Positions 17,791-25,648 of a stretch of 49,539 bases of DNA are shown in pieces (within the stretch, counting starts at the first letter, position 1; each line of letters starts with the position of its first letter). The position numbers and the translations under genes are program-made. The notes under the pieces are model-generated. The model searched no databases and was not told the origin of the DNA. It saw nothing but the letters and a program-made list of their open reading frames with translations. This DNA comes from Suilimivivens sp964393865 (GTDB lineage Bacteria > Bacillota > Clostridia > Lachnospirales > Lachnospiraceae), in the NCBI GenBank assembly GCA_964393865.1, contig CAYMUW010000023.1:1-49539 (forward strand), read 5' to 3'.

Positions 17791-19063
17791 ATGTCTCCTT
17801 TTCATCCGTCATGGTAATGGAAGAATTCATATCATAATAACCTACTGTGTCTTTATCGGAAATCACCGTAATATTCATCACATCATACAGCCTGTGATAT
17901 ACCTTAAAATCTTCTTTTTCATAGCCTGTTACGCCAAGGGATATCAGATATTCTCCGCCTTGGAGGTCCAGCTTCTGGGTAAAAACAATATTTTTAACAG
18001 TACCTGCCTTTACCGGGCTTAAAAACGCCTTTTCCACCATGGTATTGGTTCCCGTAATCTCCACGCCCTTGATATTTTTGATGGTAAAAGCAAAAATCGG
18101 CGCCTGAATATCCTGCATAAAACGCACCTGCATATGCACACTGCACTCATGTCCCTTTAAAATAGCACTGGATTTCCGGCCTTCTTCATCCGTAATATCA
18201 TATTCCTCAATCAGCGCTTCCTTAGTACCGTATTCCAACAGCTCGGGATTGACTCCCACGTCCTTATTCGTCTCCCCGATATCCAAAAGAGAATTACCGC
18301 TCTCTTCCTCAGGTATGGGATACTGACCTACCAAAACCTGTTTATAAGCGTCTATCATTTCCTTGGGTGCGCCCTCTCCCAGCTTTACCCCCTGATTAAG
18401 AAGCACCACTCTGTCACAATATTTGCTGATACTGCTAAGATCATGGCTTACAAAAAGAATGGTTTTGCCCATTTTTTTAAATTCTTCAAACTTATGATAG
18501 CACTTTGCCTGAAAAAATACGTCTCCCACGGAAAGCGCCTCATCCACAATCAAAATTTCGGGGTCAATATTGATCGCCACCGCAAAGGCAAGGCGTACAA
18601 ACATACCGCTGGAATAAGTCTTTACCGGCTGATACACATATTCCCCAATATCCGCAAAGCTTAAAATATCCTCCATTCGCTCATCGATTTCCTTTTTGGT
18701 GAAACCGATCATGGTGCCGTTCAGATAGATATTTTCAATCCCGTTGTATTCCATATTAAAGCCTGCCCCAAGCTCCAGCAATGCGGATATTCTTCCGTTC
18801 ACCGTAACCGAGCCGCTGGTAGGGTTCAACACACCCGTAATCAGCTTTAAAATGGTAGATTTGCCGGAACCGTTGGTTCCGATAATGCCTACGGTTTCCC
18901 CCTGACAGACAGTCATATTTACACCCTTCAGGGCATAGTGCTCCTTATATCTCTTTCTACGGGAAAGCCCCAGCGCTTCCTTTAACCGGTCCGAAGGCTT
19001 CTCGTATAGCTTATAAGCTTTTTCCAAATCCTTTACCTGTATGGCAATCGCTCTGTCTTCCAT
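17777..19063 (-). CDS. Polysaccharide ABC exporter ATPase with C-terminal sugar-binding-type domain (Wzt-like)
   Basis: ATPase subunit that powers export of a lipid-linked polysaccharide from the cytoplasm. 428 residues. The nucleotide-binding domain has Walker A GTNGSGKST (about 58), the TagH/Wzt-type signature KTYSSGM (about 148) and Walker B ILIVDEALSVGD (about 168), followed by the switch histidine in FVSHD. After about residue 270 there is an extra domain of about 150 residues (VHMQVRF, FAFTIKNIKGVEITGTNT, GGEYLISLGV). This matches the beta-sandwich of Wzt proteins that reads a modified chain end. TagH-type teichoic acid ATPases lack this particular domain. The gene is nine bases after the permease gene and overlaps the methyltransferase-kinase gene, consistent with a coupled capping and export unit. 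Confidence 0.92.
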   Translation of the reverse strand: MEDRAIAIQVKDLEKAYKLYEKPSDRLKEALGLSRRKRYKEHYALKGVNMTVCQGETVGIIGTNGSGKSTILKLITGVLNPTSGSVTVNGRISALLELGAGFNMEYNGIENIYLNGTMIGFTKKEIDERMEDILSFADIGEYVYQPVKTYSSGMFVRLAFAVAINIDPEILIVDEALSVGDVFFQAKCYHKFEEFKKMGKTILFVSHDLSSISKYCDRVVLLNQGVKLGEGAPKEMIDAYKQVLVGQYPIPEEESGNSLLDIGETNKDVGVNPELLEYGTKEALIEEYDITDEEGRKSSAILKGHECSVHMQVRFMQDIQAPIFAFTIKNIKGVEITGTNTMVEKAFLSPVKAGTVKNIVFTQKLDLQGGEYLISLGVTGYEKEDFKVYHRLYDVMNITVISDKDTVGYYDMNSSITMTDEKETYGQQ

Positions 19064-19072
19064 TCCCGTCTC

Positions 19073-20104
19073 CTACAGCACATCAGCAAAATGAACTTTA
19101 AGTCTCTTGAATATCAGCGAACCTACACAGAACAGGGTCACCGTAAAAATCCAAAAATAGGTGGATGAGTAGAAATGCTCAAAAAACCATTCATTTCCAT
19201 AAATGGCATTCCGATACCCGTTGACAATGTAAACCAGCGGATTCAACTTAAAAAGCGTCACAACATTGTGGTCCTTCAGCATTCCGATATCCCACAAAAT
19301 CGGAGTAGCCCACATTCCCACCTGCAGCGCAATATTAATAATCTGTGCCAAATCCCTGAAAAATACTACAATTGCACAGGTGCAATAGCTCATGGCCAGC
19401 ACCAGCACAAACATGCAAAAGCTATAATAAACCACTTGAATGGTATAAATGTTGGGATAATAACCGTAAATTGCCGCCACCACAAGCAATACTGCCACAA
19501 AAAACAGATGAATAAAGGTAGCTGCAATCAGCTTGACAATCGGCAGAATGCTAATGTTAAATACTACCTTTTTCACCAGATAGCTGTATTCCAAAAGCGC
19601 ATTGGTGCCGTTGGTGATTGCTTCTGAAAAGAAAAACCAGGGCACAAGTCCTGCCGTCAAATGCAGCACATAAGGCACTTCCACGCCGCTTGCCACCATC
19701 TGTGCTCTGGTCTGAAATACCCGGTCAAACACAATATAGTACATGACCACCGTTACCACCGGCTGTACCAGCGCCCAAAAGAACCCCAGATAAGAACCGG
19801 CATAACGCTTCTTAAAATCATTTTTGGCCAGCTTCCAGATCAGCTCCCTGCTCTGAAACAGCTCTTTGGGAATGATAAATATTCTGTCATAATAAATTCC
19901 GAAAATAATACATGCCAGTGCAAGCAGCGCACAGGCGCAGTATTTCTTCAAATCCTCCGTCCGCTGATCCGGCGCAAGAGGATTATTGTGAGTCAGCACA
20001 ATGATTGCCACAATGATGCAGATTCCAAAAAAGATTCCAAGCCCCAAAGGCTTGGGAAGGGGCTTTAACCTGCGCTGCTTCTTTTCCTTCTTATCAGTAA
20101 CCAT
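19073..20104 (-). CDS. Polysaccharide ABC exporter permease (Wzm-like)
   Basis: Membrane subunit of the ABC-2 family exporter. The start is set at ATG 20104 (MVTDKKEKKQ), because GAGGAAAAG lies about six bases before it; longer versions reach back into the rfbC gene and have no ribosome site. It has about 343 residues. Besides the usual six helices of ABC-2 permeases, two extra hydrophobic segments come first (LGLGIFFGICIIVAIIV and ACALLALACIIFGIY). The core then starts at LIWKLAKNDFKKRYAGSYLG, the standard Wzm/TagG opening, with ALVQPVVTVVMYYIVF and later NPLVYIVNGYRNAIYG. The extra N-terminal hairpin is unusual in length for Wzm but appears in some clostridial homologues. It is paired with the Wzt ATPase directly downstream. 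Confidence 0.92.
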   Translation of the reverse strand: MVTDKKEKKQRRLKPLPKPLGLGIFFGICIIVAIIVLTHNNPLAPDQRTEDLKKYCACALLALACIIFGIYYDRIFIIPKELFQSRELIWKLAKNDFKKRYAGSYLGFFWALVQPVVTVVMYYIVFDRVFQTRAQMVASGVEVPYVLHLTAGLVPWFFFSEAITNGTNALLEYSYLVKKVVFNISILPIVKLIAATFIHLFFVAVLLVVAAIYGYYPNIYTIQVVYYSFCMFVLVLAMSYCTCAIVVFFRDLAQIINIALQVGMWATPILWDIGMLKDHNVVTLFKLNPLVYIVNGYRNAIYGNEWFFEHFYSSTYFWIFTVTLFCVGSLIFKRLKVHFADVL

Positions 20105-20117
20105 ATCTTTTCCTCGT

Positions 20118-20687
20118 CTAACAGCTTTCAGACTTGCTCTTGGTATATTCCTTAATACCGCACCAGTTCCGATCCCGGTCAATCATGACCGGCTCCTGTC
20201 CCGGTGCAAGAGGCCATTCTATGCCAATATCGGGATCATTATACAAAAGCCCGCCATCATCACCCGGATGATAAAAATCACTGCATTTATAAACAAATTC
20301 CGCATAATCGGAAAGCACCAGATATCCGTGGGCAAAGTTTTTGGGGATAAAGAACTGCTTCTTATTCTCTGCCGAGAGAACCACACCATACCACTTCCCG
20401 TAAGTAGCCGATCCGGGTCTTAAATCCACCGCCACATCAAATACCTCGCCGGATACCACTCTCACCAGCTTGTCCTGAGGATAGTTAATTTGAAAATGCA
20501 AACCCCGAAGCACATTTTTTGTGGAGGATGATTGATTGTCCTGTACAAATACCTGATCAATCCCTGCTTCCTTAAAATCATTGTAATTGTAGGTCTCCAT
20601 AAAATAACCTCTCTCATCCCCGAATACCTTGGGTGTAATGATTTTAAGTCCCTCAATTTCACATGTTTCCACCGTTATCTTTCCCAT
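20118..20687 (-). CDS. rfbC: dTDP-4-dehydrorhamnose 3,5-epimerase
   Basis: Third step of dTDP-L-rhamnose synthesis: epimerises dTDP-4-dehydro-6-deoxyglucose at C3 and C5. The 189-residue cupin protein shows FGDERGYFMETYN (22-34), the catalytic histidine in VLRGLHFQ (His64), DKLVRVVSGEVFDVAVDLR (72 onward) and NFAHGYLVLSD before the C-terminal YNDPDIGIEWP. Length and residues are typical. GGGAG precedes the ATG. It lies between rfbA and the permease gene with short gaps. rfbD, the last reductase of the pathway, is not seen in the window and must be elsewhere if L-rhamnose is the end product. Confidence 0.95.
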   Translation of the reverse strand: MGKITVETCEIEGLKIITPKVFGDERGYFMETYNYNDFKEAGIDQVFVQDNQSSSTKNVLRGLHFQINYPQDKLVRVVSGEVFDVAVDLRPGSATYGKWYGVVLSAENKKQFFIPKNFAHGYLVLSDYAEFVYKCSDFYHPGDDGGLLYNDPDIGIEWPLAPGQEPVMIDRDRNWCGIKEYTKSKSESC

Positions 20688-20728
20688 TTATCATTTCTCC
20701 CTTTCCAAAATCATATCCGTAACTTTCG

Positions 20729-21604
20729 TTAACGTCCCAATCCTTCCGCAACTTCCTTCATATACTTGCCGTAATCAGTCTTCATCAGCGGCTCTGCCAG
20801 CTTCATAAGCTGCTCCTTATTGATAAAGCCCCGTTTGTAGGCAATCTCCTCAATACAGGAAATATAAAGTCCCTGTCTTTTCTGGAATGCCGCAACAAAA
20901 TCCGCCGCATCCAGAAGAGAATCATGATTTCCCGTATCCAGCCATGCAAAGCCTCTTCCCAGAGTTTCCACCATCAGGGTTCCCCTGCGCAGATACTCAT
21001 TGTTAATGTTGGTAATCTCTATTTCCCCTCTTGCAGAAGGCTTAACATTTGCGGCAATCTCTACCACATCATTGTCATAGAAATAAAGTCCCGGAACCGC
21101 ATAGTTGCTTCTGGGATGCTCCGGCTTTTCTTCAATGGAAAGCGCCCTGCCCTTCTCATCAAATTCCACAACCCCATATTCTCTGGGATCTCTCACATAG
21201 TAACCGAAAATCGTAGCACCCTTTTCTCTGGAAGCCACCTCCCGGAGCACTCTGGAAAAGCTCTGGCCGTAAAAGATATTGTCTCCGAGCACCAGCGCCA
21301 CGCTGTCTTTTCCGATAAAGTCAGCGCCTATAATAAATGCATCGGCAAGTCCTCTGGGATACTCCTGAACAGCATAGGAAAAGCACATTCCAAGCTGACT
21401 TCCGTCTCCTAAAAGTTCCTCAAAAACAGGCAGATCTCTGGGCGTTGAAATAATAAGAACCTCTCTGATTCCCGCCAGCATCAAAGTAGACAGGGGATAA
21501 TAAATCATAGGCTTGTCATACACCGGCATGATCTGCTTGCTGATTGCCTTGGTAAGAGGATACAGTCTTGTTCCCGAGCCCCCCGCTAAAATAATTCCCT
21601 TCAT
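20729..21604 (-). CDS. rfbA: Glucose-1-phosphate thymidylyltransferase
   Basis: First committed step: glucose-1-phosphate plus dTTP gives dTDP-glucose and pyrophosphate. ATG at 21604 (MKGIILAGGSGTRLYPLT) is chosen over an upstream in-frame start because GGAGGAAAT stands right before it and the protein family begins with exactly this loop. It has about 291 residues. The nucleotide loop GGSGTRLYP (8-16), DKPMIYYPLSTLMLAG, GDNIFYG (about 110) and the sugar-site WLDTGNHDSL are all present. It has its own predicted promoter and is followed by rfbC after 41 bases. RfbA is normally inhibited by dTDP-rhamnose. Confidence 0.96.
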   Translation of the reverse strand: MKGIILAGGSGTRLYPLTKAISKQIMPVYDKPMIYYPLSTLMLAGIREVLIISTPRDLPVFEELLGDGSQLGMCFSYAVQEYPRGLADAFIIGADFIGKDSVALVLGDNIFYGQSFSRVLREVASREKGATIFGYYVRDPREYGVVEFDEKGRALSIEEKPEHPRSNYAVPGLYFYDNDVVEIAANVKPSARGEIEITNINNEYLRRGTLMVETLGRGFAWLDTGNHDSLLDAADFVAAFQKRQGLYISCIEEIAYKRGFINKEQLMKLAEPLMKTDYGKYMKEVAEGLGR

Positions 21605-21699
21605 ATTTCCTCCATTCCCGGCTTCGTGCCGCAAATGTATTTCTATTATCTGCTTACAGACGTCAAAAGACGCTGATTTTAATACGCATAGCTTTTATA

Positions 21700-21729
21700 A
21701 GTATACCACAAAATGGGAGTGATTGTAAA
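21700..21729 (-). promoter_or_regulatory. Predicted promoter of the rfbA operon, overlapping the rfbB terminator
   Basis: On the minus strand TTTACA (21729-21724), an 18-base spacer and TATACT (21705-21700) with an upstream TGG form a convincing extended -10 promoter. The -35 box coincides with the loop and loop-side stem of the hairpin at 21713-21739. It lies about 100 bases before rfbA. Confidence 0.6.
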
Positions 21730-21739
21730 TCACTCCCAT
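21713..21739 (-). terminator. Terminator after rfbB
   Basis: ATGGGAGTGATT (21713-21724) and AATCACTCCCAT (21728-21739) form a perfect 12-bp stem with a 3-base loop, followed on the minus strand by TTTTG. It separates rfbB from rfbA, so rfbB is a separate unit from the rest of the polymer operon. Confidence 0.75.
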
Positions 21740-21782
21740 CCTTCGATTTCATTGTTAACAATTCAGCCTCCCGACTTTCCTG

Positions 21783-22865
21783 TTACCTGTTCTTATACAT
21801 GGCATCATAATACTTCTGGTACTGTCCGCTGGTGGCATTCTTCATCCAGTCCTCATGCTCAAAATACCATTGAATAGTCTTTCTGATGCCTTCCTTAAAC
21901 ATCGTCTCCGGCTCCCAGCCAATCTCTGCCTTAATCTTGTCCGGCGCAATGGCATATCTTCTGTCATGCCCCTTGCGGTCTGCTACATAGCTTATCAAAT
22001 CATCACTGACCAATGCCTTTCTGGGATCGGAATCCGGAAGCATTTCTCTTAAGGTATCCAAGATAATATGCAGAATTTCAATATTCTGTTTCTCATTGTG
22101 TCCGCCCACATTGTAGGTTTCAAACAGTCTTCCCTGCTCCTGAACCATATCAATAGCTTTGGCATGATCCTCCACATAAAGCCAGTCACGTACATTCTTA
22201 CCGTCACCATACACAGGGAGCTTTTTGCCCTGCAAAGCATTGTTAATCATCAGCGGAATAAACTTTTCCGGGAACTGATAAGGCCCATAATTATTGGAAC
22301 AATTGGTAATGTTAGCCGGAAATTTGTAGGTATCCATATATGCTTTTACCAGCATGTCCGAGCTTGCCTTGCTTGCGGAATAAGGGCTGTGAGGCGCATA
22401 CGGAGTGGTTTCATAAAAATATCCGCCATCCTCCTCTAACGATCCGTAAACCTCATCCGTAGACACATGCAGAAACTTTTTGCCCTCCTTAAAGGTTCCG
22501 TCCGGATTTTCCCATGCCGCCTTGGCGCAGTTCAGCATAACCGCTGTACCCAAAACATTGGTCTGTACAAAAACCTCGGGATTTTCTATACTTCTGTCCA
22601 CATGGCTTTCTGCCGCAAAATGAACCACCCTGTCAATATCGTTTTCTGCAAAGATTTTGGATATGGCGTCCTTATCGCAGATATCCGCCTTTACAAAGGT
22701 ATAGTTACTGCGTTCTTCCACATCCTTCAGGTTCTCCAGGTTGCCTGCATAAGTCAGTACATCCACGTTGATAATGCGAATGTCATTATCGTACCTTTTA
22801 AACATATAATGAATATAGTTGGAACCGATAAATCCGGCTCCTCCGGTTACCAAATAAGTTCTCAT
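21783..22865 (-). CDS. rfbB: dTDP-glucose 4,6-dehydratase
   Basis: Second step of the dTDP-rhamnose pathway: NAD-dependent conversion of dTDP-glucose to the 4-keto-6-deoxy sugar. The 360-residue SDR protein has the NAD loop GGAGFIGSN (about 8-16), STDEVYGSL with the catalytic Asp-Glu pair (about 133) and the active-site YSASK (about 166), plus NNYGPYQFPEKFIP in the substrate region. All key residues are present. A terminator follows and a promoter precedes it, so it is transcribed alone although its partners rfbA and rfbC lie immediately downstream. Confidence 0.97.
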   Translation of the reverse strand: MRTYLVTGGAGFIGSNYIHYMFKRYDNDIRIINVDVLTYAGNLENLKDVEERSNYTFVKADICDKDAISKIFAENDIDRVVHFAAESHVDRSIENPEVFVQTNVLGTAVMLNCAKAAWENPDGTFKEGKKFLHVSTDEVYGSLEEDGGYFYETTPYAPHSPYSASKASSDMLVKAYMDTYKFPANITNCSNNYGPYQFPEKFIPLMINNALQGKKLPVYGDGKNVRDWLYVEDHAKAIDMVQEQGRLFETYNVGGHNEKQNIEILHIILDTLREMLPDSDPRKALVSDDLISYVADRKGHDRRYAIAPDKIKAEIGWEPETMFKEGIRKTIQWYFEHEDWMKNATSGQYQKYYDAMYKNR

Positions 22866-22899
22866 GTTTCTTCGACCTTTCTGTTATTTAATCGTTTAT

Positions 22900-22928
22900 A
22901 CTATACTCTATTTTTCTCCCAAAGGCAA
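22900..22928 (-). promoter_or_regulatory. Predicted promoter of rfbB
   Basis: Minus strand: TTGCCT (22928-22923), 17-base spacer, TATAGT (22905-22900), about 35 bases before the rfbB start codon. It partly abuts the end of the lysozyme gene (22931). Confidence 0.5.
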
Positions 22929-22930
22929 TT

Positions 22931-25342
22931 TTAATATCCCATATAGCTGATATTCATATCAACATCCGTACTGATTCCGGACACCCTTCCCTTTGAAGAA
23001 TACTGCCACATATCATATCTGGTTCTGGTATAAGAAGGCGTTGCCGCATATTGCGCCAGCCAGATCTTGTAACCGGTCAGACTGGGGGCGTCAATTTTTT
23101 CATTGAACCATGTCTTATTGGCATAAATGCCAGCCTTATAACCGGAATTCTGAACGGTCTGGCAGAACGCCTTACATACAGCGGTTCTGGTTGCCACGCT
23201 GATACCGTCCGCACGCCCTCCGCTTGACTCTACATCAAGAAATACCGGGAAAGAAATATTATATCCCTTAATCAATCCCACTACCATGGAAGCCTCTTCT
23301 ACCGCTTCTACCTCATTGGTTGCCTGTGTGAAGAAATAAACACCTACTTTAAGGCCTGCCTTGGCAGCACCCTGTATGTTGGTTCTGAATGTAGGGTCTT
23401 CAATCAATGCGCCTGTGGTAGAACCTCTGTAACCACAACGGATAATGACATAGGAAACGCCGCTGTTCTTCACCGCATTCCAGTCAATGGACCCGTTCCA
23501 TTTAGATACGTCAATTCCCAGATTGCCGGAACTCTTGTTCAAGGAACCGTCGCTGTTAAAGCTGTACTTCGCCCCCTGAATAACCTGATCTCCGGTGACC
23601 TTGTTTCCATTCTTGTCAAAGAAATAGGTTACGCCGTCAATCTGCTGCCAGCCCGTATAACGGTACTCTCCTGTAGTCTTGCTAACTTTACGATAAAATT
23701 CCTTAATATTCTTGTCGTAATAATCTTTATACTTCGCTTCCCGGAAACTGCCATCGGACAGCTTAACGTAAAGCACCTCCCCGTCCGTGGACTTTAAAGG
23801 GGTCTTATCATCGCTTGCCGCCTTATTGGGGGTTGCCGTGGGTGTTACCGACGGTGTTGCTGTAGGGGTTGTCTTCGGCGTTGCCGTAGGGGTAACTGTC
23901 GGAAGTGCGCTTGGAGTGGCAGTTGCGCCCGCAGTTGCCGTAGGGGTAGCTGACGGTATCGCCGTAGGCGTTGGCGTGCTGACCGGCGTCGGTTCCGCAG
24001 TAGGATCTGCGGTAGGCTCCGGTGTGGCATCGGATGTAGGCTCGGGCGTTGGCTCGGGCGTTGATTCTGCAGTAGGCTCCGGTGTCTGTGTTGCTGCAGG
24101 CTCTGGGGATCCTCCATCCTCCTGTGTAAGCAGCCTGAAACCGATGGCCGCCTTGGCCGGATCTGCCACCTTGCTGCTGTCTACCTTCTCATAGCTTACT
24201 TCATTCTTTTCCGTTCCTTCGATAAGAGTTTTGGTAGATTCTACCCACTCTACCGTATCCGCATTGACAGACTCTACCACCGTCTCATTGACCTTGGTAT
24301 CCTCCACTGCCGCATTGACCTGTGACTCGGTTTTAACCTCATCCGCCACATCAATCTTCTTATATTCAATGGTATCTTTCACGGTAATTGTTATCTGCTC
24401 GGAGGTAATCTCATACTCATCACTGGAAGCAGGCGCTGTAATTCTGACCTTATACTTTCCGGGTGTTAAATCCGTTTGATAAATAATGCCATCCTTATCA
24501 TCATCTGTCTTACTGTAGGTCTTCCCTGACGGATCTTCAATCTCTACCTCAAAAGCAATATTGGAAATCAGCTTGCCGGTCTTACTGTTTACAAACTTAA
24601 TTTTCAAATCCTTTTGTACGGAAGTAAGATTCAGCTGCACCTGTGCTTCTTTGCCGTCCTCCTGATTTTCCTGTATTTCTTCCTCCTGTTCCTCCATGGA
24701 CGCTGCCATCAGCTTGGCCGCCTGTGCATCTGCAATGGCAACAAGCCCCTTTTCTCCGATAATGTTAATATCCTCAAGGCCTACGCCTATGTCCGCAAAG
24801 GCTTCCACCTGCTCCTTGGTACTTTTGGCATTCAGATACATGGTTCCCGTCAGAACCGCAAGCACCAGGACCGCAACGCCGGTAAAAGCTACCAGATAAT
24901 CTGCCGCAGGTAGATGCGTCAGTTTGTAAATAACCGCTCCAAATCCGCTTCTTTCCCGGTAATCCTCCTCGTCCTCATCGTCCTCATAGTCTTCATCGTC
25001 TTCTATCTCGTCATCGTAGTCCTCATCTTCATACTCCTCGTCATCTTCATCATCCTCATACTCTTCATCATCTTCTATCTCGTCATCGTAGTCCTCGTCC
25101 TCATCCTCATACTCTTCCTCATCTTCTATCTCGTCATCATAATCCTCATCTTCATACTCTTCATCGTCTTCTATCTCGTCATCGTAATCCTCGTCCTCAT
25201 ACTCTTCCTCGTCTTCTATCTCGTCATCGTAGTCCTCGTCTTCATATTCATCATCATCAAAATCCACCCATTCAAGCTCACCAAATTCAGGCCTGATTTT
25301 GCCCCTTTTTCCCTTATGAAATACTCCCTTTTTCTTTCTCAT
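22931..25342 (-). CDS. Membrane-anchored GH25 lysozyme with acidic repeat N-terminus
   Basis: Cell-wall hydrolase of 803 residues cutting beta-1,4 bonds of peptidoglycan. Domains in order: basic start (1-17); Glu/Asp/Tyr-rich tandem repeats (about 27-128); one membrane helix (about 149-170), giving a type II protein with the acidic part inside the cell; a beta-rich region with a prealbumin-like domain (KLISNIAFEVEIEDPSG, LTPGKYKVRI); a Thr/Pro-rich spacer (about 410-508); a choline-binding-type repeat region (TGWQQIDGVTYFFDKNG); and the GH25 domain (about 607-803) with GIDVSKWNGSIDW, FLDVES and a final MWQYSS. The catalytic Asp/Glu set (DVS, DVES) is intact. GGAGGG precedes the start. Known: GH25 enzymes are often secreted. 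Unusual: the acidic cytoplasmic tail has no known partner. Confidence 0.93.
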   Translation of the reverse strand: MRKKKGVFHKGKRGKIRPEFGELEWVDFDDDEYEDEDYDDEIEDEEEYEDEDYDDEIEDDEEYEDEDYDDEIEDEEEYEDEDEDYDDEIEDDEEYEDDEDDEEYEDEDYDDEIEDDEDYEDDEDEEDYRERSGFGAVIYKLTHLPAADYLVAFTGVAVLVLAVLTGTMYLNAKSTKEQVEAFADIGVGLEDINIIGEKGLVAIADAQAAKLMAASMEEQEEEIQENQEDGKEAQVQLNLTSVQKDLKIKFVNSKTGKLISNIAFEVEIEDPSGKTYSKTDDDKDGIIYQTDLTPGKYKVRITAPASSDEYEITSEQITITVKDTIEYKKIDVADEVKTESQVNAAVEDTKVNETVVESVNADTVEWVESTKTLIEGTEKNEVSYEKVDSSKVADPAKAAIGFRLLTQEDGGSPEPAATQTPEPTAESTPEPTPEPTSDATPEPTADPTAEPTPVSTPTPTAIPSATPTATAGATATPSALPTVTPTATPKTTPTATPSVTPTATPNKAASDDKTPLKSTDGEVLYVKLSDGSFREAKYKDYYDKNIKEFYRKVSKTTGEYRYTGWQQIDGVTYFFDKNGNKVTGDQVIQGAKYSFNSDGSLNKSSGNLGIDVSKWNGSIDWNAVKNSGVSYVIIRCGYRGSTTGALIEDPTFRTNIQGAAKAGLKVGVYFFTQATNEVEAVEEASMVVGLIKGYNISFPVFLDVESSGGRADGISVATRTAVCKAFCQTVQNSGYKAGIYANKTWFNEKIDAPSLTGYKIWLAQYAATPSYTRTRYDMWQYSSKGRVSGISTDVDMNISYMGY
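23822..24109 (-). repeat. Degenerate Thr/Pro-rich coding repeats (wall-spanning spacer)
   Basis: Within the lysozyme gene the codons alternate Thr-Pro with Glu, Ala or Ser (TPEPT, TPTAT and similar) for nearly 100 residues. Such stretches are extended, often glycosylated spacers that carry a catalytic domain through the wall. The DNA is a degenerate 6 to 18-base repeat and could change length by slippage. Confidence 0.8.
24992..25249 (-). repeat. Tandem 45-base coding repeats, acidic 15-residue unit
   Basis: The lysozyme residues 32-117 are built of units EYEDEDYDDEIED(E/D)E: three exact or near-exact 15-residue copies, a 17-residue copy with an extra Glu-Asp, a 9-residue partial unit and another 15-residue copy. 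In DNA these are direct repeats of about 45 bases. Copy number may differ between strains. Confidence 0.9.
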
Positions 25343-25397
25343 TTATGTAAACCCTCCAATTTAACATTTTTGTAACATTTCAAAATTGCTTTTCGTC

Positions 25398-25426
25398 ATT
25401 ATAACATTTATCCGTAGCTAGTACAA
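25398..25426 (-). promoter_or_regulatory. Predicted promoter of the GH25 lysozyme gene
   Basis: Minus strand: TTGTAC (25426-25421), 17-base spacer and TATAAT (25403-25398) preceded by TGT, an extended -10. It stands about 55 bases before the start codon. The whole region 25343-25648 holds no gene; it contains this promoter and the divergent one at 25543-25570. Confidence 0.65.
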
Positions 25427-25542
25427 TCGTTTTAATTATTTCATCTATTAAAAAATACTTAATATTTCATTTTTCGATAGTTTACATAATCTTTCGACAT
25501 AACTTTTGCATTATTGGCCTAAAATTGTTACCATAAATGTTA

Positions 25543-25570
25543 TTGACTTTTCTCGAAAAAACGATAAACT
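25543..25570 (+). promoter_or_regulatory. Predicted promoter of the zinc-ribbon protein gene
   Basis: TTGACT (25543-25548), 16-base spacer, TAAACT (25565-25570). It is followed by about 75 bases of leader before the GAAAGGA ribosome site at about 25629. Confidence 0.55.
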
Positions 25571-25648
25571 GAATTTGTGCTGACACACAGAACAGTAAAC
25601 TGTTCCAAGGAACACGCATCTCTCGATAGAAAGGATTTGATTTTTATT

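Noticed and set aside
17777..17805. A longer start for the methyltransferase-kinase at 17805
   Set aside because: AAGGAG lies within those codons and points to ATG 17790 at ideal spacing.
23787..24194. A Gly/Val repeat protein on the plus strand
   Set aside because: Antisense image of the Thr/Pro repeats in the lysozyme gene.
24992..25249. Direct repeats that might be a CRISPR array
   Set aside because: Units are adjacent without unique spacers and encode a continuous protein; no cas genes are present.
24914..25375. A plus-strand frame rich in Val, Ile and Leu that looks like a membrane protein
   Set aside because: It is the reverse complement of the acidic repeats of the lysozyme gene; GAT/GAA codons read backwards give hydrophobic residues. 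It has no ribosome site of its own.
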